Source of the DNA: Cytophagales bacterium
GTDB lineage: Bacteria > Bacteroidota > Bacteroidia > Cytophagales > CCMP332
Reading direction: 5' to 3'
DNA length: 53,616 nucleotides
Assembly: GCA_028279065.1 (NCBI GenBank)
Contig: JANQSY010000014.1
Coordinates: 1-53,616 of the forward strand
Part shown: piece by piece, positions 24,742 to 34,110 of the stretch
Layout of the letters: each line of letters starts with the position of its first letter
Numbering within the stretch: the first letter of the stretch is position 1
Notes under the pieces: generated by a model
Seen by the model: the letters and a program-made list of their open reading frames with translations, nothing else
The model's database searches: none
Told to the model about the DNA's origin: nothing
Made by a program: the position numbers and the translations under genes

Positions 24742-25445
24742 TGCGTATCATTCTTATGGTCTCCCTTTTGATTTCAATAGGTCTTGGAAACTCCATAGGT
24801 CAAAAGAATTCCATTGTAATTTCGGTTGGCGCTGGATTTCCCTGGGGGCATCTGAGCGATATGCAGGTCGTAAAAGACAATACTTCTCCTGAACCCGGTC
24901 CCATAATTGGGATTTCCTACATTCGCGAATTTTGGAAAGGTGGTGGACCAATGATCTCTTTTTCGGCAAGTAATTATGCCATTGACCAAACAGAGCTGAT
25001 CGAATTGGATCAAATGGATCCTTCCTTTACCATCATCGAGTCCCTCTCAGAAAATTGGAGGAACATGGCCATTTTGGTTGGGTTATCTCAAAAAATTGAA
25101 ATAGGAAGATCCAAAAAGATCGCTATTGGTTTTTCCGGGCAAATTGGGTTCTTTTTTGCCAACACTATTGATTTTTCCTACCTGGATGAATTGAATAGCA
25201 ACAGCCAGCAAATTGTCAGCTTTTCTGGAAATACATCAATCTCTTTTGCTGCTGATCTTGGAACTTATTTTGACTACAAATTTGGGTCTGGAGTTTCAGC
25301 AAGGTTGATGATTGGGTACAGAATTGGTGGTGCGACCAATGAGATCCAAACCCTGGATCTTCCACAGGGTATCAATAAATTCTATTCGGAGGATATAACA
25401 GTTCAGGCTATCAATCTCCAAATTGGATTATGTTATAAATTTTGA
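24741..25445 (+). CDS. Outer-membrane beta-barrel protein
   Basis: 234 residues. The signal peptide MRIILMVSLLISIGLGNSIG is followed by about eight to ten alternating beta strands with aromatic girdles, ending with INLQIGLCYKF, whose C-terminal Phe is the mark of BAM-inserted barrels. It matches the small porin-like barrels common in Bacteroidota (outer membrane beta-barrel domain). The start codon shares a base with the previous stop (TAATG). It may be the outer-membrane anchor for the CBM48 repeat protein or the protease; that is inferred from position only. No homologue-level name is possible. Confidence 0.75.
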   Translation: MRIILMVSLLISIGLGNSIGQKNSIVISVGAGFPWGHLSDMQVVKDNTSPEPGPIIGISYIREFWKGGGPMISFSASNYAIDQTELIELDQMDPSFTIIESLSENWRNMAILVGLSQKIEIGRSKKIAIGFSGQIGFFFANTIDFSYLDELNSNSQQIVSFSGNTSISFAADLGTYFDYKFGSGVSARLMIGYRIGGATNEIQTLDLPQGINKFYSEDITVQAINLQIGLCYKF

Positions 25446-25479
25446 CCGTCCATTAAAGATCAAATTAAGACGTATCAGG

Positions 25480-26055
25480 ATGAACAAGATATTGTTATGC
25501 TTTGCTTTGGTCCTTTCCGGACTGTCCTCATATTCCCAACCATGCGAATACGAGATCAAAGAAATAGATGATTTCATGGGATCCAAAAGGATCTCAACAG
25601 CTCCACAAACCGTTTGGTCGGATGAGAATGAAGCGCTTGTTTTCGTCCTGAGTAACGACAATGGAAAAAAGGCTCTTGAAATGGTCCATATGAAAAGAGA
25701 CTCACAAATGATGTGCTTTGATGAAGGCTCCAGGATCGAGATAATTCTTGAGAATGGGGAGGTGGTTACTCTGGAAAATGTCTCCGGTCCGGAATGCGCC
25801 GATGGGATCTATTCCGACCTGCACAAAACGATGGAGCATTTTTTAGGAGCTGGTTTTCAAATTGAACAAAAAGAAGAAGAGATCTTAAAAGCTTACCCGA
25901 TAAAGGAGATCAAGGTTTTCTTTGAAGTACCTGGATTCGATGATTATAAATTGCCAGAAAAGGTAAGATTACATGAACAAGGGTTTGATCTCTTCGGTAA
26001 GCAGGACTTTCAAGCTCATAAGTATTTTGTTTTGACCCTTCCCTGCATTGATTAG
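25480..26055 (+). CDS. Small exported hypothetical protein
   Basis: 191 residues from ATG 25480, chosen because MNKILLCFALVLSGLSSYSQ is a signal peptide; a start at 25423 would sit inside the barrel gene. The mature protein has a few spaced cysteines (after PCEYEI, near MMCFDEG, PECADG and the final LPCID) that could form disulfides. No family is recognised. It sits 34 bp after the barrel gene and is the last member of the cassette: a -7 box for accA follows. It could be a small periplasmic partner of the cassette. Confidence that it is a gene is high; its role is unknown. Confidence 0.65.
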   Translation: MNKILLCFALVLSGLSSYSQPCEYEIKEIDDFMGSKRISTAPQTVWSDENEALVFVLSNDNGKKALEMVHMKRDSQMMCFDEGSRIEIILENGEVVTLENVSGPECADGIYSDLHKTMEHFLGAGFQIEQKEEEILKAYPIKEIKVFFEVPGFDDYKLPEKVRLHEQGFDLFGKQDFQAHKYFVLTLPCID

Positions 26056-26079
26056 ATGAAAGAAGTTGATGTAAATTTG
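26048..26079 (+). promoter_or_regulatory. Promoter of the accA unit
   Basis: TTG (26048-26050), 21 bp, then TAAATTTG (26072-26079), an exact -7 box. The ATG of accA is at 26099, giving a leader of about 12-14 nt. The -33 element overlaps the end of the preceding gene. Confidence 0.55.
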
Positions 26080-26098
26080 CCCTCCAATTCATAGGGGC

Positions 26099-27043
26099 AT
26101 GCATCTTGAATTTGAAAAACCAATTGCAGAACTTGAAGCCAAGCTTCAGGAAATGGTCCAGGTTGCTGGAGATAACAAAGTTGACGTAGGGAAGGCAGCT
26201 AAAGACCTTGAGAATAAAATAAAGAAACTGAAAAAAGAAACCTATTCTAATCTCACCCGGTGGCAACGGGTGCAGCTGTCAAGGCATCCGGACAGGCCAT
26301 ATACCCTTGATTATATCTACAACATGGTAGACAATTTTGTTGAACTCCATGGCGATAGGGTTGTATCAGATGACAAGGCCATGGTCGGAGGTTTGGGTGA
26401 GATCAGCGGCAGGACAGTAATGTGCATAGGCCAACAAAAGGGGAGGAATACCAAACAAAGACAGGAGAGAAACTTTGGTATGGCCAATCCTGAGGGTTAC
26501 AGGAAAGCACTGAGGTTGATGAAACTGGCTGAGAAATTTAACAAGCCTGTGGTATGTTTCATTGATACTCCCGGAGCATTTCCAGGACTTGAGGCGGAGG
26601 AAAGGGGCCAAGGTGAAGCAATCGCCAGAAACCTCTTCGAAATGGCAAAACTTGAAGTGCCCATTATCTGCATCATCATTGGGGAAGGGGCCTCAGGAGG
26701 TGCACTTGGAATTGGTGTCGGGGACAGAGTTATTATGCTTGAGAACACCTGGTATTCAGTGATTTCTCCGGAATCCTGCTCCTCGATACTATGGAGATCC
26801 TGGGAGTATAAGGAGCAAGCAGCCGAAGCTCTGAAGCTTACAGCTGAAGACATGAAGGGATTTGGGCTTGTTGATCAGATCGTTCCCGAACCCCTAGGTG
26901 GGGCCCATGTTGATCCCAAATTGATGTACAGCCGGGTGAAAAAATGCATCCTTGAAGAACTGGTTGGTCTTGACAAGCTAAAGCCAGATGAACTTGTCAA
27001 TAAGCGGATCGACAAGTTCTCAAAAATGGGCGTTGTAGCTTGA
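26099..27043 (+). CDS. accA: Acetyl-CoA carboxylase carboxyltransferase subunit alpha
   Basis: 314 residues (E. coli AccA has 319). With AccD it forms the carboxyltransferase that moves CO2 from biotin to acetyl-CoA to make malonyl-CoA, the first step of fatty-acid synthesis. The N-terminus is helical ([15 protein letters not shown]), then [20 protein letters not shown]. The crotonase-fold core shows [20 protein letters not shown] preceded by [13 protein letters not shown], whose Gly-Gly peptides form the oxyanion hole, and [20 protein letters not shown]. The family is cytoplasmic and essential. The next gene's TTG start overlaps its stop, and a promoter lies upstream. No accD is seen in the window. 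Confidence 0.97.
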   Translation: MHLEFEKPIAELEAKLQEMVQVAGDNKVDVGKAAKDLENKIKKLKKETYSNLTRWQRVQLSRHPDRPYTLDYIYNMVDNFVELHGDRVVSDDKAMVGGLGEISGRTVMCIGQQKGRNTKQRQERNFGMANPEGYRKALRLMKLAEKFNKPVVCFIDTPGAFPGLEAEERGQGEAIARNLFEMAKLEVPIICIIIGEGASGGALGIGVGDRVIMLENTWYSVISPESCSSILWRSWEYKEQAAEALKLTAEDMKGFGLVDQIVPEPLGGAHVDPKLMYSRVKKCILEELVGLDKLKPDELVNKRIDKFSKMGVVA

Positions 27044-27720
27044 AATTAAACCTGAGCGCTGCCTTTTCCGGAATCGACTGGAAGAACCACTTCATCGAAC
27101 TGATCACTGTGATCATCGGGATCACCATAGCCTTTTCGCTGAATAACTGGAATGAGGGAAGAAAGGATCGCACCCAGGAAAAGGCTTACCTAAAAGCACT
27201 TTCGGTTGAATTGGAAAAAGACCAAAACCTTCTAAAAAGCCTTCTCGATACCAGTTCTTACTTCTTGGGACGAACCGAAAATTTGTTGGCTAACTTGAGT
27301 GAAGAAGAATTCTTAGAAGACTCTTTGGCCCTATATCTATCAAGCACTTATTCTTTTGCTTCTTTCAAACCAAACAATAACACCTTCGAAGGTCTGAAAA
27401 CCTCCGGAAAGATTGGTTTGATCGAAGATTTCGAATTGAGGCAAAAGATCATCCACCATTATAATCAGAATTATGGGGAGTGCATGAATTTTGATGATTT
27501 TTATAAAACCTTTCTTGAGAGCCAATTAATGCCTATTATACTTAAGAATGTAGATTTCAGGAGTTTTCCCCAGATAGGGAATTCGGAATTCACTCAAAAT
27601 GTTTATTTCATCAATCTCATGTATTCTTCTCAATATTACCAGGCTACAAGAATTCAGATCTATCAGGAGGCGTTAGATCATTGTGAAACACTAATAGCCG
27701 AATTAAGACCATACCTATAA
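27040..27720 (+). CDS. DUF6090-family membrane-anchored protein
   Basis: 226 residues. A TTG start at 27040 overlaps the accA TGA (TTGA). One N-terminal transmembrane helix lies at about 15-35 ([21 protein letters not shown]), ending in the INNWNE-like mark of the DUF6090 family. A long charged helical region follows ([20 protein letters not shown]), then a mixed C-terminal half. Bacteroidota genomes carry many such proteins of unknown role, often in paralogous arrays. The helical part probably faces the periplasm. There is no catalytic motif. Its coupling to accA may be an accident of gene order. Confidence 0.7.
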   Translation: MKLNLSAAFSGIDWKNHFIELITVIIGITIAFSLNNWNEGRKDRTQEKAYLKALSVELEKDQNLLKSLLDTSSYFLGRTENLLANLSEEEFLEDSLALYLSSTYSFASFKPNNNTFEGLKTSGKIGLIEDFELRQKIIHHYNQNYGECMNFDDFYKTFLESQLMPIILKNVDFRSFPQIGNSEFTQNVYFINLMYSSQYYQATRIQIYQEALDHCETLIAELRPYL

Positions 27721-27723
27721 CAT

Positions 27724-28563
27724 ATGAAGCTGAGCGTAATAGAATCAGGATTATTTAAGTTGGACGGAGGAGCGATGTTTGGTGTTGTTCCTAAGTCTTT
27801 ATGGAAAGGGAAGAACCCTCCGGACGGAAACAATATGTGTACCTGGTCCTTGCGCTTACTCCTGATCGAAGACGGAGATAGGTTGGTTTTGGTAGATACC
27901 GGGATAGGGGACAAGCAAAGTGAAAGGTTCTTCAGTTTCTATTTCCTTCATGGGGAAGACAGTTTAAAAAATTCCTTAAGAAATGCAGGTTATGATTTCT
28001 CTGATGTAACAGATGTTTTGCTTACCCATCTTCATTTTGATCATTGTGGAGGAGCAATAAAGAGAGATGGGGATCGCCTTGTTCCGGCTTTTCAAAATGC
28101 CACCTATTGGTCAAATTCTCAACATTGGAAATGGGCCGTTGAGCCAAATCCACGTGAGAAAGCTAGTTTTTTAAGTGAGAACATTCTGCCCATTCAGGAA
28201 TCAGGTCAATTGAAGTTCATTGAACCTGGATCGGAGAGTCCATTTTCTTTTATGGATATGATATTTGTTGATGGGCATACTGAAAAAATGATGCTTCCCA
28301 GGATCAGGTATAAGGAGCAAACTATTGTTTACTGTGCTGATCTCTTACCCTCTGCGCACCATATTCCTGTGCCATGGGTCATGGCCTATGATACCAGACC
28401 GCTCTTGACCATGGGTGAAAAGAAAATATTTCTTAATGAAGCTGTAGAGAACAATTACACGCTCTTTTTTGAACATGATCATCAGAGGCATTGTTGTTCC
28501 CTGGTTTCTACTGAAAAAGGGGTGAGAATGAATGAGGACTTTCCTCTTTCAGAGATCCTTTAA
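27724..28563 (+). CDS. MBL-fold metallo-hydrolase
   Basis: 279 residues with the metal signature THLHFDHCGG: His102-x-His104-x-Asp106-His107. Asp59 in LVDTGIG and the later VDGHTEKMM (His) and FFEHDH supply the other metal ligands and match the lactonase-like or glyoxalase II-type family. There is no signal peptide, so it is cytoplasmic. The substrate cannot be told: family members open lactones, hydrolyse thioesters, or act on phosphodiesters. The gene is 3 bp after the DUF6090 gene and 3 bp before a patatin-like gene, so it is in one operon. Position next to fatty-acid genes makes an ester or thioester substrate plausible. Confidence 0.87.
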   Translation: MKLSVIESGLFKLDGGAMFGVVPKSLWKGKNPPDGNNMCTWSLRLLLIEDGDRLVLVDTGIGDKQSERFFSFYFLHGEDSLKNSLRNAGYDFSDVTDVLLTHLHFDHCGGAIKRDGDRLVPAFQNATYWSNSQHWKWAVEPNPREKASFLSENILPIQESGQLKFIEPGSESPFSFMDMIFVDGHTEKMMLPRIRYKEQTIVYCADLLPSAHHIPVPWVMAYDTRPLLTMGEKKIFLNEAVENNYTLFFEHDHQRHCCSLVSTEKGVRMNEDFPLSEIL

Positions 28564-28566
28564 AAA

Positions 28567-29328
28567 ATGGGTAAGAAAATCGCACTTAGCCTTTCAGGGG
28601 GAGGGGCCAGGGGTTTCTTTCATTTGGGAGTTCTCGTTGGCCTTAATGATCTGGGGGTAAAGGTTGATCGTTTGTTGGGTACCAGCGCCGGAGCCTTGGT
28701 GGCAAGTTTTTATTCATCTGGTATGCCCCCAATGGAGATCGCTGAAACCTTTTTCAATTTTGCCTTTTTAAAGCACTTAAGACTTTCATTAAATGTTAAG
28801 GGTCTGATAAGCACGAAGCCAATTTTCAAGGCTATTAGCCCCTATTTTCCTGAGAATGACTTTTCCTCTTTGAAGATCCCTGTGACTATCTCTTGTATCG
28901 ACTTTAGAGGAGGGTCGGTAAGGTATTTCTCTGAAGGTGAATTATTAAAACCGTTGGTTGCCTCATTTGCCATTCCGGTAATTTTTGATCCTGTAGAAAT
29001 TGATGGAAAACTTTATGTGGATGGTGGTAGTTTGGACAATATGCCCATTCAGGGAATAAAAAAAGAAGAATATTTTTTGATAGGATCAAACTCAAACCCG
29101 ATAGGTGAATTTGATGGTAAATTGAACTTTTTGTCTTCAACTGAAAGGGCATTTTTTCTGGCTGTTAGTGGCAATGTAGAATCGAGCAAAGGGAAATGTG
29201 ATTTAGTCCTGGAAAATCCTGGAATGGGAAAGTACCGGGCTTCGGATCTAAAAAAAGGGAAAGAGATGATCAGGCTTGGGATTGAAGAGGTCAAAAGGAA
29301 GGAAAAGGAGCTCCTTCAAATGAAGTAA
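28567..29328 (+). CDS. Patatin-like phospholipase
   Basis: 253 residues, cytoplasmic (no signal peptide). Patatin family acyl hydrolase with a Ser-Asp dyad: LSGGGARG forms the oxyanion hole (9-16), GTSAG carries nucleophile Ser40, and YVDGGSLDNMP carries Asp152. It is close in size and layout to the RssA-like clade. The reaction is hydrolysis of acyl groups from lipids; the substrate is unknown. The gene is 3 bp downstream of the MBL-fold gene, so both may act on the same membrane lipid or acyl turnover. All catalytic motifs are intact. Confidence 0.9.
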   Translation: MGKKIALSLSGGGARGFFHLGVLVGLNDLGVKVDRLLGTSAGALVASFYSSGMPPMEIAETFFNFAFLKHLRLSLNVKGLISTKPIFKAISPYFPENDFSSLKIPVTISCIDFRGGSVRYFSEGELLKPLVASFAIPVIFDPVEIDGKLYVDGGSLDNMPIQGIKKEEYFLIGSNSNPIGEFDGKLNFLSSTERAFFLAVSGNVESSKGKCDLVLENPGMGKYRASDLKKGKEMIRLGIEEVKRKEKELLQMK

Positions 29329-29381
29329 GTTCAATTCTTTAATATTGAAACAGAATTCAGGATTGATAAGAGATAACAGCG

Positions 29382-31049
29382 ATGTTGACTTTTGAAAACA
29401 TGGGTAAAACCCCTACGGGATCTTCTCTAAATACAAAGGGATGGATCCAGGAAGCAGCACTCAGAATGCTTTACAATAACCTTGATCCTGAAGTTGCTGA
29501 AAGGCCTGAAGACCTTGTGGTTTATGGGGGTACAGGAAAAGCGGCAAGGGATTGGGAATCCTTTGACAGGATAGTTAGAGCCTTAAAGGACCTGAATGAG
29601 GATGAAACTCTGCTGGTTCAATCAGGAAAACCAGTCGGGATCCTTCCTACACATCCTGACGCACCCCGAGTTTTGATCTCAAACTCTATGTTGGTTCCAA
29701 ACTGGGCGAATTGGGAACATTTTAGGGAGCTTGAAAAAAAAGGTCTGATAATGTATGGCCAAATGACCGCAGGGTCATGGATCTATATCGGATCACAGGG
29801 TATTGTGCAGGGTACATATGAAACCTTTGCCTCTCTGGCAAAGAGGCATTTTAATGATTCCCTAAAGGGAACCTTAAATGTTACTGCCGGCCTTGGAGGG
29901 ATGGGAGGGGCTCAGCCCCTTGCTGTCACTATGAATGAAGGGGTTTGTCTTGCAGCTGAAATGGAGGAATGGAGGATTGATAAACGGCTGGAAACCAGGT
30001 ATCTGGATAAAAAAACCCATAGCATTGAGGAGGGGATACAAATGGCCTTAAGCGCTAAGGAATCTGGTGAGGCAATTTCAATAGGGGTTGTATGCAATAT
30101 TGTTGATCTTCTCCAGGTACTTATTGACCAAAGAGTGATCCCTGATTCACTTACAGATCAGACTTCAGCACATGATGAACTTAATGGGTATTGGCCAGAA
30201 AATTTAACGGTTGATGAGGCCAATAAGCTTAGGAAAAGCGACCCTGGTCTATATATAAAGAAGTCCTTGGACACCATGGCAAGGCATGTGAATCAGATGC
30301 TTGAGCTTCAGAAATTGGGTGCGATTACCTTTGACTACGGAAACAATCTTCGGGGTCAGGCCTATGATAAAAGAGGAGTCAAAAACGCATTTGATTTTCC
30401 TGGCTTTGTTCCTGCTTATATCAGACCTCTTTTTTGCGAAGGTAAGGGTCCATTTCGATGGGCAGCCCTTTCAGGGGATCCTGAGGATATCTATGAAACC
30501 GACAGGGCCATCCTTGAACTTTTTCCGGAGGATAAAGCCCTGGAAAGATGGATAAAAATGGCGCAGGAAAGGATAGCCTTTCAGGGACTTCCATGTAGGA
30601 TTTGCTGGTTACCCCAAGGGGCGAGACAGAAGGCGGGATTGGCTTTCAATGAATTGGTTAAGGAAGGAAGAGTTAAAGCTCCAATTGTGATTGGAAGAGA
30701 CCACTTGGATACTGGCTCGGTAGCTTCCCCTAACCGCGAAACCGAAGCCATGAAGGATGGATCTGATGCAGTGGCGGATTGGCCGATTCTTAATGCCTTG
30801 ATCAATACAGCCGGTGGTGCCAGTTGGGTTTCAGTTCATCATGGTGGTGGGGTAGGAATGGGTTACTCCATCCACGCTGGGGTGGTTATAGTTGCTGATG
30901 GGACTGATTCAGCTAAACAAAGACTCTCCAGGGTATTGAACAATGATCCTGCAATGGGAGTAATCAGACATATGGATGCTGGATATGACATTGCCAAGGA
31001 AACAGCTAAAGAGTTTGACTTGGACATTAAAGATCGATTAGGAGGATAA
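29382..31049 (+). CDS. hutU: Urocanate hydratase
   Basis: 555 residues, the usual size (Pseudomonas HutU is about 556). It converts urocanate to imidazolone propionate in histidine breakdown, using tightly bound NAD as an electrophile. Seen motifs: [37 protein letters not shown] (dinucleotide site), [36 protein letters not shown] with the active-site Cys, and [17 protein letters not shown]. The gene lies 53 bp after the patatin-like gene with no obvious terminator between. No other hut genes lie nearby, so the pathway is dispersed or incomplete here. A possible upstream ATG was not needed. Confidence 0.97.
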   Translation: MLTFENMGKTPTGSSLNTKGWIQEAALRMLYNNLDPEVAERPEDLVVYGGTGKAARDWESFDRIVRALKDLNEDETLLVQSGKPVGILPTHPDAPRVLISNSMLVPNWANWEHFRELEKKGLIMYGQMTAGSWIYIGSQGIVQGTYETFASLAKRHFNDSLKGTLNVTAGLGGMGGAQPLAVTMNEGVCLAAEMEEWRIDKRLETRYLDKKTHSIEEGIQMALSAKESGEAISIGVVCNIVDLLQVLIDQRVIPDSLTDQTSAHDELNGYWPENLTVDEANKLRKSDPGLYIKKSLDTMARHVNQMLELQKLGAITFDYGNNLRGQAYDKRGVKNAFDFPGFVPAYIRPLFCEGKGPFRWAALSGDPEDIYETDRAILELFPEDKALERWIKMAQERIAFQGLPCRICWLPQGARQKAGLAFNELVKEGRVKAPIVIGRDHLDTGSVASPNRETEAMKDGSDAVADWPILNALINTAGGASWVSVHHGGGVGMGYSIHAGVVIVADGTDSAKQRLSRVLNNDPAMGVIRHMDAGYDIAKETAKEFDLDIKDRLGG

Positions 31050-31053
31050 AGAA

Positions 31054-31662
31054 TTGAAGAAGCTTTTATTATTTGTATTAACTTTTTTGTCAATCCATTT
31101 TGCCTGGGGACAGGACCCTGAAAAAACCAAGGTTGACTTCGGTTTAAAAGTAGGAGTCAATGTTGGGGGAATTGAGGGTTCTTATGATGACGAATTAAAT
31201 GCGAATTATAAGGTAAGCCTGCATGGTGGATTTTTTCTTTCTTACCCACTTTTGAGAGATAGACTAAGCTTCCAGTTTGAAGCTCTTTTTTCTGGCAAGG
31301 GCTACAAAGCCGATGTTTTTGATTCCCTTGTCCGGAATAGCATTACCCATAATCTTTTTTACCTGGACCTTCCATTTATTCTTAACCTTGAATTGGGCAG
31401 CGGCTGGGCAGTACATGCAGGTTTTCAATATTCAATCTTGATCTTTGAGGAATACGTAAACTTCACCACTGAGAGAAAGGACGATTTGCAAGTATCCAAT
31501 AATGATTATGGAATTGTCGCGGGTGTTTCATATGATGTTGACAAAAAAAATCAGATTGGGATAAGGTACATTTATGGCTTGCCTGACATAATGGAATACC
31601 AGAATAGTACCACAGCACATTCCAGTCTCTTTCAGGCTTATGTAGCTTTTACGCTATTCTAG
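31054..31662 (+). CDS. Small outer-membrane beta-barrel protein
   Basis: 202 residues from a TTG start at 31054, 4 bp after the hutU stop. The signal peptide is MKKLLLFVLTFLSIHFAWGQ. The rest reads as an eight-strand barrel in the PorT/OmpA-like style (VDFGLKVGVNVGGIEGSYDD; LSFQFEALFSGKGYK; WAVHAGFQYSILIFEEYVN), ending SLFQAYVAFTLF with a final Phe. It is co-transcribed with hutU by position, although no functional link is evident. The stop overlaps the end of the converging tyrS gene by 4 bp. Confidence 0.75.
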   Translation: MKKLLLFVLTFLSIHFAWGQDPEKTKVDFGLKVGVNVGGIEGSYDDELNANYKVSLHGGFFLSYPLLRDRLSFQFEALFSGKGYKADVFDSLVRNSITHNLFYLDLPFILNLELGSGWAVHAGFQYSILIFEEYVNFTTERKDDLQVSNNDYGIVAGVSYDVDKKNQIGIRYIYGLPDIMEYQNSTTAHSSLFQAYVAFTLF

Positions 31663-32945
31663 CCTTCTACTTCCACCAAGTGGTAGTTCTTTTTCCCTTT
31701 TTGAACAATAAGGTATTTATTTTGGATCAGCTCGAATCCTTTTGTATCGGAATTTGGTTCTACTTTTTCCCGATTGATACTTAGTCCACCTCCTTGAAGC
31801 ATTCTTCTGGCTTCTCCTTTTGAAGAGAATATGATTCCCATGGTGGTTTCGGAAAGAAAATGTGGAAGATCCGATACTTCATTAAAATCCTTCCTTTTTA
31901 TATTGACTTTAGGAACTCCTTCAAATACCTCCAGGAATGTTCTTTCATCAATTTTTCTGAGCGCCTCTTTTGGATCTTTCCCAAAAAGGATTTGAGAGGC
32001 GGAGATAGCGGAATCCAGATCTGAGCGGCTGTGAACTCTCTCTGTCATTTCCGAAGCAAGAGTATTCTGAAGTACCCTTTCATGAGGTGCCTTGTGGTGC
32101 TGATTTTCAAGGTCTTCAATGACCTCACGATCTTTCAATGAATAAACCCTGACAAGCTTCTTTGCATCCTCGTCTGAGACATTTAGAAAGAACTGATAGA
32201 ATTTATACGGACTTGTCATGTTTGGGTCCAGCCAAACATTCCCCTGCTCTGTCTTTCCAAATTTGCTTCCATCAGCCTTGGTTAGCAGAGGTCCGGTGAC
32301 CCCAAAAACCTCCTTTCCGGATTTTCTCCTTATTAATTCAGATCCGGAAAGAATATTTCCCCATTGGTCAGAGCCACCCATTTGGATCGTACAATTATGG
32401 TCACGGTTTAAGACGAAAAAGTCGTAGGCTTGCATCAGTTGATATGAAAACTCAGTATATGAGATTCCAGTCTCCAGCCTCGTCTTTACAGAGTCCTTTG
32501 CCATCATATAATTAACTGTTATCAACTTGCCGGAATCCCGAAGGAACTCAATGTATCCAACTCCTTTGAACCAATCGTAATTGTTGACTGATATAGCAGG
32601 GTTGGACTTTGAATCAAAATCGAGGAATTTCCTTAGCTGCTTCTCTACCTGTTCTTCATTAAATCGTAATTCTTCTTCAGTCAGGAATTTCCTTTCCTCT
32701 GACTTGCCTGAAGGATCCCCGATCATGCCTGTGGCTCCACCAACTAGAGCAATTGGGATATGACCGTTCCTTTGAAAATGTACCAAGAACATTGCGGTGG
32801 CAAGACTTCCAATGTGAAGGGAAGGGGCTGTTGGATCAAATCCTACATAGCCCTTGGCCGGACCTTTTAAAAGGAATTCTTCCGTATCCGGCATGATATC
32901 GGAAAGCATTCCCCGCCAACGCAACTCTTCAATAAAATTTCCCAT
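31659..32945 (-). CDS. tyrS: Tyrosyl-tRNA synthetase
   Basis: 428 residues; charges tRNA-Tyr. It is class I: the HIGH-type motif is SLHIGSLATAMFL, the KMSKS-type loop is KADGSKFGKTEQGN, and the tyrosine pocket includes QAYDFF and GGSDQWGNILSGSELI. The C-terminal S4-like RNA-binding domain is at about 340-425 (EARRMLQGGGLSINREKVE). It is the standard bacterial TyrS form. It lies 11 bp downstream of a T9SS-sorted gene on the same strand and is probably read through from that promoter. No terminator was recognised between the converging genes here. Confidence 0.97.
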   Translation of the reverse strand: MGNFIEELRWRGMLSDIMPDTEEFLLKGPAKGYVGFDPTAPSLHIGSLATAMFLVHFQRNGHIPIALVGGATGMIGDPSGKSEERKFLTEEELRFNEEQVEKQLRKFLDFDSKSNPAISVNNYDWFKGVGYIEFLRDSGKLITVNYMMAKDSVKTRLETGISYTEFSYQLMQAYDFFVLNRDHNCTIQMGGSDQWGNILSGSELIRRKSGKEVFGVTGPLLTKADGSKFGKTEQGNVWLDPNMTSPYKFYQFFLNVSDEDAKKLVRVYSLKDREVIEDLENQHHKAPHERVLQNTLASEMTERVHSRSDLDSAISASQILFGKDPKEALRKIDERTFLEVFEGVPKVNIKRKDFNEVSDLPHFLSETTMGIIFSSKGEARRMLQGGGLSINREKVEPNSDTKGFELIQNKYLIVQKGKKNYHLVEVEG

Positions 32946-32956
32946 TTACCGAAAAA

Positions 32957-34057
32957 CTAATTCTTTATAAACCTTTCAAAAACCAACTGACCGTTGGGGG
33001 TAGTCATCCTAAGAAAATAAACTCCTTTTGAAAGTGTGGAGATATCCAATCCTTTTTCTATCTGCTGATCTTGAATTTTGAAAATTTCTCTTCCATGAGA
33101 ATCCAATATTTCAACAGGCTGTGTTCCATATTGCAGATCAAAGAAGAGCTTGTCCGAAGCAGGATTAGGATAGACCACGGATTTAATTAAACCTAGGGAA
33201 CTTGCATCATCGATTGAGTTGACAACCGGATTCTTTTGAAAGCTGTTACCAATGATGTCTCCGGCAGAATCAAGTTCAAAGCTTAATAGTGGATAATCAA
33301 AGCCATTTCCAAGATAGTTCACGGAACGCACGACAATGTTTGGCAGGATTGGGATCGGGATTGGAACCCAGATAAAAACCGTGGGAAAGATCTCGACCTT
33401 GGCAAAAAGTGAAAACCCAATATTTTGCCAGGACTCAATTCTTAGCGCCTGATTGCTGCTTGTATCTATGTTCAGAATGCCATATCCGTTAATGGAATCA
33501 ATTTGCTGAACATTGAATTCAACCCTGACTGAATCAACATAGGTAGGGTTTCCCCCTATATCAAAGGTGTCCTGGAATGGAAAGGTGACGGACCCGGTCC
33601 CAGAAGAAGAATAGTTGTCTCCATAGGTAGCAGGGAATTGAATAAGAGTTATAGGAGGATCAACGAGAATAGAAGCTCCGGGAAAGAAGGTGTCCAGATC
33701 CAGGTTAAAGCCATACACCTTGATGTCTGTAAGACTCTGGTTGAGGTACGTGTACGAGATTCCTTCCTCGAGGGCAATGTTTGAGGCCGGAAAATCAGAA
33801 CCATAAGGGGTAGAATTTGGATCTACAAATCTTAGTGTATCTGGGGTATTGGAGCTTAAACCGAAGTTCCAAATTTGCGCTGCACCTGGATTTCCAGCTG
33901 ATTGAGGACCTATATAGGTAGAATCAAAATACAATTCAACTTCATCTCCAATATTTCCAAAATCCTGTGGCCCAAGGCTGATCTGAGCAAACAGATCTGT
34001 TCTGACAAGAGTGAACAAAATGAGGATTAATAAGGAATTCCTTATCTGTTTTTTCAT
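32957..34057 (-). CDS. T9SS type A sorting-domain secreted protein
   Basis: 366 residues. The signal peptide (MKKQIRNSLLILILFTLVRT) leads into an all-beta region of about 260 residues rich in Asp, Gly and Pro with no domain that I recognise. A type A T9SS sorting domain starts at about residue 285 (KSVVYPNPASDKLFFDL) and ends in the basic GQLVFERFIKN. The protein is therefore expected on the cell surface or released. The mature region includes FGLSSNTPDTLRF and a 'TYGDNYSSSGTGSV' patch. It shares its strand and a likely promoter with tyrS. Function unknown. Confidence 0.82.
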   Translation of the reverse strand: MKKQIRNSLLILILFTLVRTDLFAQISLGPQDFGNIGDEVELYFDSTYIGPQSAGNPGAAQIWNFGLSSNTPDTLRFVDPNSTPYGSDFPASNIALEEGISYTYLNQSLTDIKVYGFNLDLDTFFPGASILVDPPITLIQFPATYGDNYSSSGTGSVTFPFQDTFDIGGNPTYVDSVRVEFNVQQIDSINGYGILNIDTSSNQALRIESWQNIGFSLFAKVEIFPTVFIWVPIPIPILPNIVVRSVNYLGNGFDYPLLSFELDSAGDIIGNSFQKNPVVNSIDDASSLGLIKSVVYPNPASDKLFFDLQYGTQPVEILDSHGREIFKIQDQQIEKGLDISTLSKGVYFLRMTTPNGQLVFERFIKN

Positions 34058-34061
34058 TGTG

Positions 34062-34069
34062 CAAATATA
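34062..34069 (-). promoter_or_regulatory. -7 promoter box, close to the start codon
   Basis: Read on the minus strand, TATATTTG is an exact TAnnTTTG box ending only 4 bp before the ATG at 34057. If used, transcripts would begin at or within a few bases of the start codon, giving a near-leaderless mRNA. Confidence 0.45.
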
Positions 34070-34110
34070 GCCAAGGCCAGATTGGTTTATTGAATCGGGT
34101 TTCGTAAGAT

